A stretch of DNA of 64,000 bases from Tistrella mobilis KA081020-065 (GCF_000264455.2 NC_017966.1:558001-622000), one strand, 5' to 3'; shown: positions 9,177 through 17,086, counted from the stretch's first letter. Translations and numbers: made by a program. The notes: generated by a model from the letters alone, not told the origin.

Positions 9177-9938
9177 TCAGTCGGCGACATCCGCGACCCG
9201 ATAACCCCGCCGGATTCCGGGCCGCCGGCAGGGCAGATTGTCCAGGGCGATGCAATCGTCCAGCATCTCGACCAGCCCGTCAGGGCAGACCCGCATTTCG
9301 ACCTGATAGAGGGCGGCGGCATGCAGCAGGCAGCCGGCGATCATCCAGTCGCCGCCGGCGGTGCGGCCATGGACCGTCAGCGGCTTCAGCACCTGCGCCA
9401 GACGATCGCCCAGCGCGGGCGTCACGGCGGTGAAGGGCAGATCGGTCAGGCGCTCCACCACCAGGAAACCGCCATGATCGCCGCAGACCACGGCACAGAA
9501 CCAGCGCAGATAGTCCATCACCTGTTCGGGCCCGTCGAGCAAAGGCGGATCGGCGGCATTCAGCGCATGAACAACGCGCGAGGTGCCGTCGACATGGCCC
9601 AGCCGGTCGGGCAGCATCCCCAGAAGCAGGGTCGCGAACCGGCCGTCGGGGCGGCGGACCAGCAATTCCGCCAGTTCCAGTCGGGCATGGAAGATCGGCC
9701 GGCACAGCCGGACATTCAGCAGGTCGGGAACCAGCGGTCCCAGCCCCGCGGCCAGCGCCGTGCGCATCACCCGGGCGGCGCAGGCCGGCAGTCGCGCCTG
9801 CCAGACGCCGATGCCGACCGGCGGCAGAGGCCAGGGTCGCGCCGGGTCGCAGGCAAGCCGGCCCGTGATCGCCTCGTCCGCAATTGCGGCTTCGGCGACC
9901 GGGTCACGCCGGATCAGCGGCTCGGCCGTCACGACCAT
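9177..9938 (-). CDS. Hypothetical protein
   Basis: Intact 253-aa frame that I do not recognise as a named family. It has no signal peptide or clear membrane segment. Noticeable blocks are LNVRLCRPIFHARLELAELL, a central VMDYLRWFCAVVCGDHGGF followed by VVERLTDLPF, and a C-terminal part with VEMRVCPDGLVEMLDDCIAL. Six cysteines are spread through the protein. It is transcribed divergently from the B3/4 gene (152-base gap) and lies 950 bases from two small RiPP-like peptides, so a link to them is possible but untested. The starting ATG at 9938 has no strong ribosome-binding site. Confidence 0.6.
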   Translation of the reverse strand: MVVTAEPLIRRDPVAEAAIADEAITGRLACDPARPWPLPPVGIGVWQARLPACAARVMRTALAAGLGPLVPDLLNVRLCRPIFHARLELAELLVRRPDGRFATLLLGMLPDRLGHVDGTSRVVHALNAADPPLLDGPEQVMDYLRWFCAVVCGDHGGFLVVERLTDLPFTAVTPALGDRLAQVLKPLTVHGRTAGGDWMIAGCLLHAAALYQVEMRVCPDGLVEMLDDCIALDNLPCRRPGIRRGYRVADVAD

Positions 9939-10090
9939 GGGCCGGGATCTCCGTCAGGGGGCTCCGCTGCCATAGCGTGACACGACCGGCCACCGCATGC
10001 CACAGCTCTTGCGTGCGGGGACACGACGGCCGGGCGTCGCCGGGTTATGATATCCCCCGAAACCCAATCTCAGGTTTATGGATGTGCTGC

Positions 10091-10798
10091 ATGCTTTCTG
10101 CGCCCATCACGCCCGTCATCGACCCCGCCATTCACGCCCTGCGTCCGGATTTCCGGGCCGTCAGCCTGACCGTCACCCTCGCAGGCCCGGCGGTGGCCGA
10201 TGCGGATGCGATCGTGGCCGAAACCCTGGCCCGGGCCATCGGCCAGGTGCAGGCCGGCGGACCCGACTGGGCAGTGGCGCATCTCGACGACTGGCGTGCG
10301 GCCTTCCGGGCCTTCGGCGCCAAACCCGCCCGCACCCCGTCATCGGCGGAAGCCCTGCGCAAGCGCGTCATCCGTGACGGCGCCCTGCCACCGGCCGGGC
10401 TGGCGGTCGATCTCTATAACGCCGTCAGCCTGGCCTTCGCCATCCCCGTGGGCGGCGAGGATCTGGAGGCCTATCAGGGCGCCCCCCGCCTGATCCGCGC
10501 CACCGGCACCGAAGCCTTCGATGTGATGAAAGACGGCACGCCCGCGATCGAAACACCGGAGCCCGGCGAGGTGGTCTGGTGCGACGACGCCGGCGTCACC
10601 TGCCGGCGCTGGAACTGGCGCCAGGGGCTGCGCACCCGCCTGACCGCAGATTCGCGTCGGCTCTGGTTCATCCTGGAGGCCCTGGGCAGCATGCCCGACA
10701 CCGCGCTGGCGGCGGCGGGCGCGGCATTGGCCGACGGCCTGATGCGTATCTGGCCCTCGTCAATAATCGTGCGGCATGACCTTGATCCGCGAAACTGA
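10091..10798 (+). CDS. B3/B4 tRNA-binding-domain protein
   Basis: Free-standing B3/4 domain protein (235 aa from ATG 10091; an in-frame ATG at 10082 gives three more residues and neither has a strong ribosome-binding site). The domain is otherwise part of the phenylalanyl-tRNA synthetase beta chain, where it edits mischarged tRNA. Family features are WRAAFRAFGAKPARTPSSAEALRKRV, then LPPAGLAVDLYNAVSLAFAIPVGGEDL and a C-terminal DSRRLWFILEALG. Each long block is typical of stand-alone B3/4 proteins. The biological role is not established. The following 84 bases to the first small peptide hold no other gene. Confidence 0.85.
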   Translation: MLSAPITPVIDPAIHALRPDFRAVSLTVTLAGPAVADADAIVAETLARAIGQVQAGGPDWAVAHLDDWRAAFRAFGAKPARTPSSAEALRKRVIRDGALPPAGLAVDLYNAVSLAFAIPVGGEDLEAYQGAPRLIRATGTEAFDVMKDGTPAIETPEPGEVVWCDDAGVTCRRWNWRQGLRTRLTADSRRLWFILEALGSMPDTALAAAGAALADGLMRIWPSSIIVRHDLDPRN

Positions 10799-10882
10799 GA
10801 TATGGCGCCAAATGCAGTGCCTGTTGTAGACTTATGCCAGGCGTTTTCGCCCTCAACTTTAAAGTACGACAGGCCACACGCC

Positions 10883-11044
10883 ATGCAGCAGAATCACCCG
10901 GTCTCCGGCGCCGAGACATCCGACACCAACGCAATGCATCGCACCGTCTGGCAGCGCCCGCAGCTGCAGACCGACGACGTATCGTTGTCCACCATGTTCA
11001 ATATAGCCACCAATGGCACCGACAGTGTTTACCAAATCTCCTGA
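10883..11044 (+). CDS. Small peptide 1, candidate RiPP (lasso-like) precursor
   Basis: Predicted 53-aa peptide starting MQQNHPVS. Residues 23-37 read W-x-R-P-Q-L-x2-D-D-x3-S-T, and the second peptide 70 bases downstream keeps the same residues and spacing. In lasso-peptide precursors the leader has a Y/W-x2-P-x-L motif read by the RRE protein, and a Thr at position -2 before the core. If that applies, the core would be residues 39-53, with Phe39 first and Asp47 at position 9, a legal ring size. An upstream ATG at 10802 would add 27 residues unlike peptide 2, so I prefer 10883. The ribosome-binding site is weak (ACAGG). Processing enzymes are not seen in the window. Confidence 0.45.
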   Translation: MQQNHPVSGAETSDTNAMHRTVWQRPQLQTDDVSLSTMFNIATNGTDSVYQIS

Positions 11045-11113
11045 TGTCCGGCGTATCATAACCGGCAAGCCTGCCTCCCGACGCCGATCCTGCTACACGA
11101 AAGACATCATATC

Positions 11114-11269
11114 ATGCAGCTGACCCACCCGGTCTCCGACACCACAAAAAGCCCGCGCCGTCTGGCCCGCGCGGTCTGGCGCCGCCCGCAGCTGATGATC
11201 GACGACACCGCGTCGTCAACGCACGCTTTCTCCGCGTTCACCGAGGACGGCGGCCTGCAGGTGTCCTGA
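11114..11269 (+). CDS. Small peptide 2, paralogue of peptide 1 and candidate RiPP precursor
   Basis: Predicted 51-aa peptide starting MQLTHPVS, too short for usual gene finders. Residues 22-36 read W-R-R-P-Q-L-x2-D-D-x3-S-T in the same spacing as peptide 1. The DNA also shares identical stretches (CACCCGGTCTCCG and CGCCCGCAGCTG), so the pair is a tandem duplication with conserved leader and diverged C-terminus. A lasso-type core would be residues 38-51, with Ala38 first and Glu44/Asp45 at positions 7/8. No strong ribosome-binding site. If not a RiPP precursor it could be an unknown secreted or regulatory peptide. Confidence 0.45.
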   Translation: MQLTHPVSDTTKSPRRLARAVWRRPQLMIDDTASSTHAFSAFTEDGGLQVS

Positions 11270-11289
11270 CGATCAGGCCCGTCCGTCGA

Positions 11290-11625
11290 TCAGACCCGTC
11301 CGCCGGCTCCGCGGACGGGAACCTTCACATGGGCAACCGCCCGCCGCGGCGGCAGGAAGATCTGCGGAATGCGGATGCGCCGGCCGCCCGAGCCGTCATG
11401 ATCATCGCCGGCCTGGAACCAGACCGCGAAGGCGACCTGAACGCTCCCCAGCGTCAGCCCCATGAAGAAGGTGAGCACCGCCGCCGCCAGCGGGCCGTCG
11501 GCATTGCCGCTCATCAACGTGCCCAGGCCCGAGACGTCGAACCAGAGCAGGGCGCCGACCACGGCGAAGGCGAGACCGAAGCCCACCAGGGCGTGCATGA
11601 CGACAAAACGGACCAGCATGGGCAT
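11290..11625 (-). CDS. Small membrane protein, tandem paralogue A
   Basis: 111-aa protein with two to three hydrophobic helices (residues about 5-28, 48-70) and a basic C-terminal tail. It shares with the next upstream gene the pattern DVSGLxxL...G.LA.AV.TxxMGxTLxxVQxAFAxW..AG, so they are clear tandem duplicates. I do not recognise the family and infer only an inner-membrane location. It lies 43 bases downstream of its paralogue on the same strand. Confidence 0.65.
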   Translation of the reverse strand: MPMLVRFVVMHALVGFGLAFAVVGALLWFDVSGLGTLMSGNADGPLAAAVLTFFMGLTLGSVQVAFAVWFQAGDDHDGSGGRRIRIPQIFLPPRRAVAHVKVPVRGAGGRV

Positions 11626-11668
11626 CGGACGGGCGCTCCCCTTCGGCGCGGTGACGCATCTTCCATGA

Positions 11669-11983
11669 CTATGGCCCCGCCCTGGCGGGGGTCAAGATGC
11701 CGGAAGGTCGCAGGCGCGCGCGGTGCCCGCCGCCGCCATCCCCCGGTGCCCCGGCCAGCAGCCAGAGCGCGAAGGCGATCTGCACCACGGCGAGCGTCTG
11801 CCCCATCAACAGGGTGAAGACCGCCCCCGCAAGCAGCCCGCCCCGCACCTCCAGAACCAGCCCGCGCAGCCCCGAGACATCCCCGGCGAACAGTGCGGCA
11901 ACAACGCCCAGCGCCAGCACATAGCCCGCCGCGGCATGGGCGATCAGAAACCGCGGCAGGCGCCCTTCGGCCATTCCATCCAT
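11669..11983 (-). CDS. Small membrane protein, tandem paralogue B
   Basis: 104-aa protein, two hydrophobic stretches (about residues 12-32 and 44-70), paralogous to the following gene (shared DVSGL and MGxTLxxVQxAFAxW). The first ATG at 11983 or the one three codons later may be used. Function unknown. The C-terminus is rich in Gly/Arg/Pro. It lies between the PhyH gene and its paralogue, all on the minus strand, and could be transcribed with them. Confidence 0.62.
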   Translation of the reverse strand: MDGMAEGRLPRFLIAHAAAGYVLALGVVAALFAGDVSGLRGLVLEVRGGLLAGAVFTLLMGQTLAVVQIAFALWLLAGAPGDGGGGHRARLRPSGILTPARAGP

Positions 11984-12064
11984 GACAACAGCCTTCCGTC
12001 GGGGGCAGCCGGAAAACCCGGCGCCTTTCCCGACGCAACGCGGTGCTGCCCGGCGTGTTCCGCC

Positions 12065-12940
12065 TCAGACCTCCGCGGAGGGCCGATCCTCCAGCAGCCG
12101 TTTCGGGTGCATGCCGTCCACCATGCCCATGAAGGGCGCGTGGATCGAATAACCCAGCATCCGCCGGATGTGTTCGCTGCACTGCTTCACCACCGGAAGC
12201 GGCACCGACAGGCTGAAATTTTCCTGCTGGCGGCACCAGGGCGCGCAGTACTGGGCGGTGAGCGCCAGGCGCGCGCCGTCGCTGCGATTGGCACCGCCGC
12301 TGTGCCAGAGCGTGCCCAGAAACAGCACCACCGATCCCGCCGGCATCACCACGGGGACCGCCCCTTCCGCCTCTTCAGGCGTGGGCAGGCGGTTGCCCCA
12401 GCGATGGCTGCCGGGGATCACGCGCGTCGCACCGTTCAGCGGCGTGAAATCATCCAGCGCCATGATCGTCGCCGCCCCCAGCACCGGCCGCGGCCGGGGC
12501 AGGCTGTAGAAGCTGTCGTCGAAATGCAGCGCCTGCGCCTCTTCCCCGGGCAGGATGTCGATCACCTGCAGCTGCGAGAGCAGATAATTGGGCTCGAACA
12601 CCCGGTCGAGCAGGGCCAGCACCAGCGGATGTTCGACCAGCGGGTTGCAGGCCAACGTCTTGGCGATCACGGCATAAAGCCTGCGGGTCTTCAGCCCCTC
12701 GAACGGGTTGCGGCCGCCGCGCGGCGCCATATGCGGCAGCACCGCCGCCCGCATCCGGGCCACCTCGCCGGGTGCGAACAGATTTTCCAGGATGACATAG
12801 CCGTCGCGCTCCAGCGCCGCCCAGGCATCCTCCACCCGCGCGAGCGGCGCCGTCTCCTGGCTGCCGGCGGTGGAGTGGTATTTGCGCGGGGAACCGGTGC
12901 TGGCATAGTCGTCGAGGCCGTCGAGCATCAGCGGGGCCAT
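12065..12940 (-). CDS. Phytanoyl-CoA dioxygenase (PhyH) family Fe(II)/2-oxoglutarate oxygenase
   Basis: Probable Fe(II)- and 2-oxoglutarate-dependent hydroxylase (291 aa). The facial triad is visible as His139-x-Asp141 (HFDDSFYSL) and His213 (LWHSGGANRSD), and Arg224 is placed to bind 2-oxoglutarate. ATRVIPGSHRWG is a family hallmark. I chose the ATG at 12940 because GGAGGAGGAGAC lies upstream; in-frame starts at 12973 and 13018 lack it. It is divergent from an AraC-type regulator 99 bases away, which probably controls it. Substrates in this family range from fatty acyl-CoAs to small amines, so the substrate is open. Confidence 0.88.
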   Translation of the reverse strand: MAPLMLDGLDDYASTGSPRKYHSTAGSQETAPLARVEDAWAALERDGYVILENLFAPGEVARMRAAVLPHMAPRGGRNPFEGLKTRRLYAVIAKTLACNPLVEHPLVLALLDRVFEPNYLLSQLQVIDILPGEEAQALHFDDSFYSLPRPRPVLGAATIMALDDFTPLNGATRVIPGSHRWGNRLPTPEEAEGAVPVVMPAGSVVLFLGTLWHSGGANRSDGARLALTAQYCAPWCRQQENFSLSVPLPVVKQCSEHIRRMLGYSIHAPFMGMVDGMHPKRLLEDRPSAEV

Positions 12941-13039
12941 GGGCGGGTCTCCTCCTCCGGTTGCGACATCCATGCCGTCTTGGCCCTTAAGGATGATCCT
13001 GCCCGCCCTCGGGAACAATGACGCGGCGTCTCACACGAC

Positions 13040-14080
13040 ATGACCGAAAACCCGACCGTCCTTCGCCGTTGGATCACGCCCACCATCCCGGTCCGCTTCG
13101 CGCGGGAGCTGACCGACCGCCTGCCGCTGGCACCCGAAATCCTGCGCCGCATCCACCGGCGGGCCGGCATCGACCCGCGCCTGCTGGAGGCCGACGGGCC
13201 GCGCATCGCCCCCCTGGCCTATCGCCGGCTGCAACGCCTGGCGGTCGGCGCGGCGGGCGACGAGTTCCTGGGCCATCTGGCCCGACCGGTGCCCCCGGGC
13301 ATGACGGCCGAACTGCTCAGGCTGATGGCGCATCTGCCCTCGACCGGCCATGCCATCGATGCCGCCGGACGCATGATCCGGGTTTTCGATGGCGCCCTGC
13401 CCTGGCGGATCGATCAGGCCGACGGTCCCGCCGGCCCGGTGCGACTGCAGCTGACGCCGCGCACCGCCGCCCAGGGTGATGCCCTGCTGATGCCGCATCT
13501 GATCCTGCTCGGGCTGATCCATGTCATCGGCTGGCTGGCGGGGGAGGCCCCGCCGCTGCGGCGGGTCATGCTGCCCGAGCGCTTTGCCGCCCTGGCCGCA
13601 GAGTCCACCTTTCTGTTCGGCCGGCCGGTGGAGCATGGCGCGACGCCCGGCGGGCTCGAATTCGCCCCGGGCAGCTTCGCCCTGCCGGTCACCGCCCGCC
13701 CCGACCGCGCCGGCGCCTTCACCCGCCGGCTGGTGGAGCTGATGACCGCCCCCACAGCCCCGGCCGGCACCGAAGCCGCCCTCCGCCACCTGCTGGCGGC
13801 CACCCGCCCCTTCGCCGGGCTCAGCGAGACGGTGGCGGCCCGGGCGCTCGGCATGTCGCGGGCGACGCTCGCGCGCCGGCTTGCATCTTCCGGCATGTCC
13901 TTTCGCGGGATCCGCGACGAGCTGCGCCGCGATCTGGCCTGCAGCCTGTTGAGGCGCACCGAACTTTCGCTCGCGGACATCGCCGACCGGCTCGACTTCT
14001 CGGAACCCAGCGCGTTCCAGCGCGCCTTCCGCCAGTGGACCGGCCAGCCTCCGGCGCGCTGGCGGCGGCTGAACCGCTGA
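13040..14080 (+). CDS. AraC-family transcriptional regulator (Arabinose_bd N-terminal type)
   Basis: 346-aa regulator. The N-terminal 190 or so residues match the effector-binding domain seen in OruR/ArgR-like AraC proteins (starts with RIHRRAGIDPRLL). The C-terminal double helix-turn-helix is clear: VAARALGMSRATLARRLASSGMSFRGI, then LSLADIADRLDFSEPSAFQRAFRQWTGQPP. It is divergent from the PhyH gene and so is its likely activator. The inducer is unknown. Confidence 0.92.
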   Translation: MTENPTVLRRWITPTIPVRFARELTDRLPLAPEILRRIHRRAGIDPRLLEADGPRIAPLAYRRLQRLAVGAAGDEFLGHLARPVPPGMTAELLRLMAHLPSTGHAIDAAGRMIRVFDGALPWRIDQADGPAGPVRLQLTPRTAAQGDALLMPHLILLGLIHVIGWLAGEAPPLRRVMLPERFAALAAESTFLFGRPVEHGATPGGLEFAPGSFALPVTARPDRAGAFTRRLVELMTAPTAPAGTEAALRHLLAATRPFAGLSETVAARALGMSRATLARRLASSGMSFRGIRDELRRDLACSLLRRTELSLADIADRLDFSEPSAFQRAFRQWTGQPPARWRRLNR

Positions 14081-14102
14081 TGCACGATCGGCCAAGTTCG
14101 GC

Positions 14103-14146
14103 TTTTCGCACTTTCGTTCCTGGCTATATGATGACTGAAACGAAAG
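14103..14146. promoter_or_regulatory. Candidate DeoR/GlpR-type operator (repeated TTTCG elements)
   Basis: Contains TTTTCG at 14103-14108, CTTTCGTT at 14111-14118 and its perfect inverse AACGAAAG at 14139-14146, separated by 20 bases. TTCG-containing repeats are typical operator elements for GlpR/DeoR-family proteins, and this set lies just before the DeoR gene. Autoregulation is inferred. Because the inverse arm runs past the ATGs at 14128/14131, it also supports the later start at 14197. Confidence 0.5.
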
Positions 14147-14196
14147 CCGGGGGCCCAAGGGACCGCCGGAAACCCGCAGTCGAGGACGCGCCGCCG

Positions 14197-14976
14197 ATGT
14201 ACCTGTCTCCCCGCCATGCCGAAATCGTCCAGCTTGCCAAGGACAAGGGCCGGATTCTGGTCGACGAACTGGCGACGCATTTCGGGGTGACGCCACAGAC
14301 CATCCGCAAGGATCTGAACGACCTCTGCGAGCGCCGGCTGCTGACCCGCATCCATGGCGGCGCGCTGTTCCCGTCCGGCGTGCAGAACATGGAATACGAG
14401 GCGCGCAGCCTGATCGCGTCTGACGAGAAAACCGCGATCGGCCGCGCCGCCGCCCAGCTGATCGGCGACAACACCTCGCTGTTCATCAATATCGGCACCA
14501 CCACCGAAGCGGTCGGCCGCGCGCTCACCGATCATGCCGGGCTGATGGTCATCACCAACAACATCAACGTCGCCAACCGGATGCGGATCTACCCCTCGAT
14601 CGAGGTGATCATCGCGGGCGGCGTGGTCCGCGGCTCGGATGGCGGCGTGGTGGGCGAGGCGGCCGTCGATTTCATCCGCCAGTTCCGGGTCGATTTTGCC
14701 GTGATCGGCGTGTCGGCAATCGACAATGACGGCGCGCTGCTCGATTTCGATTTCCGCGAGGTGAAGGTGGCTCAGGCGATCATCGCCAATGCCCGTCATG
14801 TGATCCTGGTCGCCGATTCGACCAAGTTCGAACGGACCGCCCCGGTGCGCATCGGCCACCTGTCGCAGGTCAACACCTTCATCACCAACCGCTGCGACCT
14901 GCCCCAGATCCGACGGATCTGCGCCGATGCCAATGTCCGGCTGATCGAGACCGATGCACAGGCGAGCCTGATCTGA
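14197..14976 (+). CDS. DeoR/GlpR-family transcriptional regulator
   Basis: 259-aa repressor-type regulator of sugar or sugar-phosphate metabolism. The N-terminal HTH reads SPRHAEIVQLAKDKGRILVDELATHFGVTPQTIRKDLNDLC with RIHGGA just after. The C-terminal DeoR sensor domain follows, with ASDEKTAIGRAAAQLI, NIGTTTEA and VGEAAVDFIRQFRVD; these bind sugar phosphates in the family. In-frame ATGs at 14128 and 14131 would add about 22 residues without homology and overlap the putative operator, so I prefer MYLSPRH at 14197. No obvious sugar operon lies beside it. Confidence 0.9.
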   Translation: MYLSPRHAEIVQLAKDKGRILVDELATHFGVTPQTIRKDLNDLCERRLLTRIHGGALFPSGVQNMEYEARSLIASDEKTAIGRAAAQLIGDNTSLFINIGTTTEAVGRALTDHAGLMVITNNINVANRMRIYPSIEVIIAGGVVRGSDGGVVGEAAVDFIRQFRVDFAVIGVSAIDNDGALLDFDFREVKVAQAIIANARHVILVADSTKFERTAPVRIGHLSQVNTFITNRCDLPQIRRICADANVRLIETDAQASLI

Positions 14977-14994
14977 CGTCAGACTGGTCGGGTC

Positions 14995-15801
14995 TCAGAC
15001 AAAAGACACCGAGAGCTGGCCGAAGGCCCTCCAGTCCGCTGCGACACGGTCGCCCGGCTCGACCGCGATCGGTACTACGCAGGTGCCGGTGATCACCACC
15101 TGACCCGCCCTCAACGGCAGGCCCAGGGCCGAGACCTCGTTGGCAAGCCAGGTGAGCGCGAGGCGCGGATCGCCCAGCACATTGGCGCCCAGCCCGTCAT
15201 GACGGCTGCGGATCCGGCCATCCGGACCGGTGACCACGGCCGAGGGCGTCTCGGCGGCGAGGTCGACCTCGCGCCAGGGCGCGGTCGTGGCCGGGCCCAG
15301 GATGAACAGGTTGGCGCAGGCATCATCGGCGATCAGCTGGGCCGCACCCACAGCGCAGAAATCCTCGTAGCGCGAATCCGGCAGCTCGATCGCCGGATGC
15401 AGGCTCGCCACCGCCGCCACCACCTCGTCGACGGTGAAAGGCTCGGGCCGCGGCGCCAGATCGCGGCCGAAGCGGAAGGCGAATTCCACCTCGGCCACAC
15501 GCATCAGACTGGTGGCGAGCGGCACCACCACCCCATCGGGCAGCAGACGCTCTGCGAACAATCGGCCGGCCAGCGGACCGTCGACGCCGATATGGCGCTG
15601 ACCGGCCAGGCTGGTGGCGGCGATCTTCCAGCCGATATGGGCAGCCGGATCGGCCACCAGCCGCGCCTGGATGGCATAGCCCTCGGCCCGGCTCTGTGGC
15701 TGCAGCGCAGCGGGCAGGCAGGCGAGCCGCGTGCCGGCATTCCAATGGTCGATCAGCAACCGGGCAGCGGCAGCATGTCCCGACATGGCGATCTGGTTCA
15801 T
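14995..15801 (-). CDS. 2-keto-4-pentenoate hydratase family protein (MhpD-like)
   Basis: 268-aa member of the fumarylacetoacetate-hydrolase fold, hydratase/decarboxylase branch that acts on 2-hydroxypenta-2,4-dienoates in aromatic meta-cleavage. Recognisable blocks: GWKIAATSLAGQRHIGVDGPLAG, AEVEFAFRFGRDL with the metal-binding Glu pair, HPAIELPDSRYEDF and a C-terminal ITGTCVVPIAVEPGD. The start at 15801 has AGGGAGGA eight bases upstream. No other meta-cleavage genes flank it, so its substrate may be an alternative 2-keto acid. Convergent with the DeoR gene. Confidence 0.85.
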   Translation of the reverse strand: MNQIAMSGHAAAARLLIDHWNAGTRLACLPAALQPQSRAEGYAIQARLVADPAAHIGWKIAATSLAGQRHIGVDGPLAGRLFAERLLPDGVVVPLATSLMRVAEVEFAFRFGRDLAPRPEPFTVDEVVAAVASLHPAIELPDSRYEDFCAVGAAQLIADDACANLFILGPATTAPWREVDLAAETPSAVVTGPDGRIRSRHDGLGANVLGDPRLALTWLANEVSALGLPLRAGQVVITGTCVVPIAVEPGDRVAADWRAFGQLSVSFV

Positions 15802-15862
15802 CGGCGGATCCTCCCTGGTACGTTCTCATTTTGCGGAACTTAGGGAAGATCATGCCATGAGC

Positions 15863-15875
15863 CGTATCGGATACG
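15863..15875. promoter_or_regulatory. Perfect 13-bp palindrome, candidate operator
   Basis: CGTATC-G-GATACG, 62 bases upstream of the hydratase ATG in the 115-base gap before the exporter gene's stop codon. Palindromes of this form serve GntR/FCD and similar regulators. No regulator is assigned. Confidence 0.35.
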
Positions 15876-15916
15876 TCATATGGAATGTGCAGCTGCCGGC
15901 CATGGCAGGCAGGTGA

Positions 15917-17086
15917 TCAGCGCGCCCGCACGGCCAGCGCGGCCGCCAGGCCGAGCAGGCCGGCCGCGAAGATGAAGGTCGCGGCATGGCCGCCCGCATC
16001 GAACAGCACGCCGCCTGCAGCAGCCCCGACCGTGATGCCCGCCTGGATGATCGCGACCATCAGCCCGCCGCCGGCCTCGGCATCCTCTGGCAGGGTACGG
16101 GCAAGCCAGGTCCACCAGCCGACCGGGGCGGCGGTGCCGACCAGGCCCCAGAGGCCGAGCAGCGGCGCCACGATCCACAGCCGGTCACCCGCGACCGCAA
16201 GTCCGAGGGCGATCCCGCCCAGGATCAACGGCATGCCGATCAGGGCCGCGCCGAGGCTGCGGGTCAGCACCATTCCGATCAGGCTTGTGCCGATCAGCCC
16301 GGAGATGCCGATCACCAGCAGAAGCGCCGAGAGCGTATCGACATCCACCCGCGTCACGGCCTCCAGGAAAGGCCGCAGATAGGTGAACAGGGCGAACTGA
16401 CCCATGAACAGGAACAGCACTGCCGCCATGCCCGAAGCGACCGGGCGCCGCTGGAAAAGACGAAAGGGGCTTCTGCCTGCCCGGCGACCGCCGGGCATGC
16501 GCGGCAGGCTGCATGCCTGCCAGACGAAGGCGATTGCGGCGAGCGGCACGATGCAGAAGAAGGCACCGCGCCAGCCGATCACCCCGCCCAGAAAGCTGCC
16601 GAGCGGTGCCGCGATCGTGGTGGCCAGCGCATTGCCGCCATTGAGCAGCGCCAGCGCCCGCGGCACGGCGTGATCCGGTACCAGCCGCATCACCACCGCG
16701 GTGGTCATCGACCAGAACCCGCCGATCACCACTCCGAGCAGTGCCCGGCCGGCCATCAGCACCGCTCCATCGGGTGCCGCGGCCACGATGATGCCCGAGA
16801 TCAGCATCAGCCCGGTCAGGGCGAGCAGCACGGTCCGGCGATCGACACCACCGGCCAGACGGCTGATCGACAGGCTGGTGAGCACGGCAAAGACGCCCGA
16901 CACGGCGATCGCCTGCCCGGCCCGGCCTTCGGTGATGGCCAGATCCGCCGCGATCGGGGTCAGCAGGCTGACCGGCATGAATTCCGAGGCGATCAGCACG
17001 AAGACGCACAGCGACATCGCGAACACGCCGCCCCATGCCGCGGCAGTGCGACCGCCCGACGCTGCGGATCGGATGTCCACCTTCAC
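15917..17086 (-). CDS. nepI: MFS exporter, NepI-like (purine ribonucleoside efflux)
   Basis: 389-aa 12-helix major facilitator. It follows E. coli NepI in many blocks: EFMPVSLLTPIAADLAITEG, RALLGVVIGGFWSM, MRLVPDHAVPRALAL, APLGSFLGGVIGWRGAFF, QFALFTYLRPFLE and VPVGWWTWLAR-like VGWWTWLARTL. NepI exports inosine and guanosine. I infer the same class of substrate, though related DHA1 exporters carry arabinose or drugs. It is the second gene of a two-gene operon: its ATG overlaps the stop of the cyclophilin-like gene by four bases. A LysR regulator sits divergently upstream. Confidence 0.85.
   Translation of the reverse strand: MKVDIRSAASGGRTAAAWGGVFAMSLCVFVLIASEFMPVSLLTPIAADLAITEGRAGQAIAVSGVFAVLTSLSISRLAGGVDRRTVLLALTGLMLISGIIVAAAPDGAVLMAGRALLGVVIGGFWSMTTAVVMRLVPDHAVPRALALLNGGNALATTIAAPLGSFLGGVIGWRGAFFCIVPLAAIAFVWQACSLPRMPGGRRAGRSPFRLFQRRPVASGMAAVLFLFMGQFALFTYLRPFLEAVTRVDVDTLSALLLVIGISGLIGTSLIGMVLTRSLGAALIGMPLILGGIALGLAVAGDRLWIVAPLLGLWGLVGTAAPVGWWTWLARTLPEDAEAGGGLMVAIIQAGITVGAAAGGVLFDAGGHAATFIFAAGLLGLAAALAVRAR

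Noticed and set aside
10802-11044. Longer 80-aa version of small peptide 1
   Set aside because: The 27 extra residues are absent from the paralogous peptide 2, and the shared MQ-x2-HPVS start points to 10883.
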